The notes beneath the pieces are model-generated. The model ran no database searches and was not told the DNA's origin. It worked only from the letters and a program-made list of their open reading frames with translations. DNA of 64,000 nt from NCBI RefSeq assembly GCF_021735925.1, contig NZ_WMEA01000001.1:1181001-1245000 (forward strand), in the 5' to 3' direction. Shown here piece by piece: positions 63,499 through 64,000 of the stretch (position 1 is its first letter; each line of letters begins with the position of its first letter). Both the position numbers and the translations under genes were made by a program. Source of the DNA: Loktanella sp. M215. Its GTDB lineage: Bacteria > Pseudomonadota > Alphaproteobacteria > Rhodobacterales > Rhodobacteraceae.

Positions 63499-64000
63499 CG
63501 GCGACCGCCGATCTGATGTCGCGCAGCCCGCGCCCCGGCCTGCGCCAACGCGTGTTGCGCCTGATCGCAGACCCCGCCTTTCAGGCCCGCGCCGCCCGGA
63601 TTCCTCTGTTGCGCCGCATCGTCAGATCCGAAGGCGAGGCGATGTTCGACCTCGTCGCAGGCTTCTGCCACAGCCAGGTCCTGCTCGCCCTCGTGCGCCT
63701 CGACTTGCCCGCGCAGCTGCTCGACTCACCTGCCGCGACCGCGACCCTCGCCGCCCGCAGCCGTATCCCGCTCGACCGGATGACGGTCCTGCTGAACGCC
63801 GCCGCCTCCCTCGGCCTGCTGCGCCGGTCGCGCGACCTGTGGTCCCTGACCACCCGCGGTGCGGCGCTCGCCGGCGTGCCCGGCCTGCAAGGCATGATCG
63901 CCCACCACGATGTCCTCTACCGCGACCTCACCGACCCGGTCGCCTTTTTCCGGGGCGAGGTCGAGACTGAACTCGCCGCCTTCTGGCCCTACGTTTTCGG
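63495..64000 (+). CDS. crtF: hydroxyneurosporene O-methyltransferase CrtF, 3' end missing
   Basis: First 168 codons of a SAM-dependent O-methyltransferase. The N-terminal dimerisation region is recognisable: a helix RLIADPAFQARAARIPLLRR, FCHSQVLLALVRLDLPAQLL, then a winged-helix-like stretch with LTTRGAALAGVPGLQGMIAH and the FFRGEVETELAAFWPYVFG segment. The SAM-binding part lies outside the window. It starts in the crtE stop (ATGA). CrtF methylates the hydroxyl made by CrtC, so the operon fits spheroidene-type synthesis. Confidence 0.88.
   Translation, partial: MTATADLMSRSPRPGLRQRVLRLIADPAFQARAARIPLLRRIVRSEGEAMFDLVAGFCHSQVLLALVRLDLPAQLLDSPAATATLAARSRIPLDRMTVLLNAAASLGLLRRSRDLWSLTTRGAALAGVPGLQGMIAHHDVLYRDLTDPVAFFRGEVETELAAFWPYVF

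Overview
The window comes from a high-GC alphaproteobacterium of the order Rhodobacterales, very probably an aerobic anoxygenic phototroph of the Roseobacter group. Evidence: an alphaproteobacterial flagellar gene set with flaF, flbT, motE and a DUF1217 protein; the block ubiB-ubiE-mutM-enoyl-CoA hydratase-rpsT-dnaA-dnaN-recF...gyrB; and spheroidene-type carotenoid genes (crtC, crtD, crtE, crtF) with PpsR/CrtJ-type boxes, which mark the edge of a photosynthesis gene cluster. No genus is claimed.

Layout. 1-5867: sugar and glycan genes in one direction (Gfo/Idh/MocA oxidoreductase, GT4 glycosyltransferase, a protein of unknown function, TPR-GT9-like glycosyltransferase, DUF6165 protein, FkbM methyltransferase), possibly for surface or flagellin glycans. 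5955-36653: a flagellar cluster of about 33 genes in several divergent units: motB, flgE-K-L-I; fliF-H-N-P; fliL, unknown, motE, motA, large periplasmic protein, flhA-fliR-flhB-fliJ-like; flgB-C-fliE-fliQ-flgF-G-A-H-fliL2; fliI; flagellin-flaF-flbT-DUF1217; flgJ-flgN; fliK-flgD. It covers the export gate, rod, rings, hook, filament and stator, but fliG and fliM are not here. Several promoters carry TTAA-N7-TTAA-like CtrA sites. 36650-49999: housekeeping genes. 57068-64000: a phosphatase, a secreted nucleosidase-like protein, a DUF2252 protein and the carotenoid genes.

Main discovery. Positions 50005-56900 form a Tn7-like transposon inserted directly after the gyrB stop codon. Support comes from TGTAGG...CCTACA tips, a perfect 5-bp target duplication (CGGGC at 50000-50004 and 56901-56905), and three related 16-bp iterons at each end in mirror orientation, as expected of TnsB-binding sites. 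The cargo is an abortive-infection-type protein, a cellulose-synthase-like BcsA with a HlyD-type partner, a decayed IS3-family element and the 3' stub of what may be a tniQ/tnsD gene. No tnsA, tnsB or tnsC gene is present. The IS3 copy has 26-bp inverted repeats but no target duplication, so an IS-mediated deletion of the transposition genes is the simplest reading. A hairpin that probably ended the gyrB transcript now lies beyond the far end of the element, next to a tRNA-Val gene, so gyrB transcription may run into the defence gene.

Starts were chosen from overlaps and Shine-Dalgarno spacing; all family assignments are from reading the proteins, without database searches.
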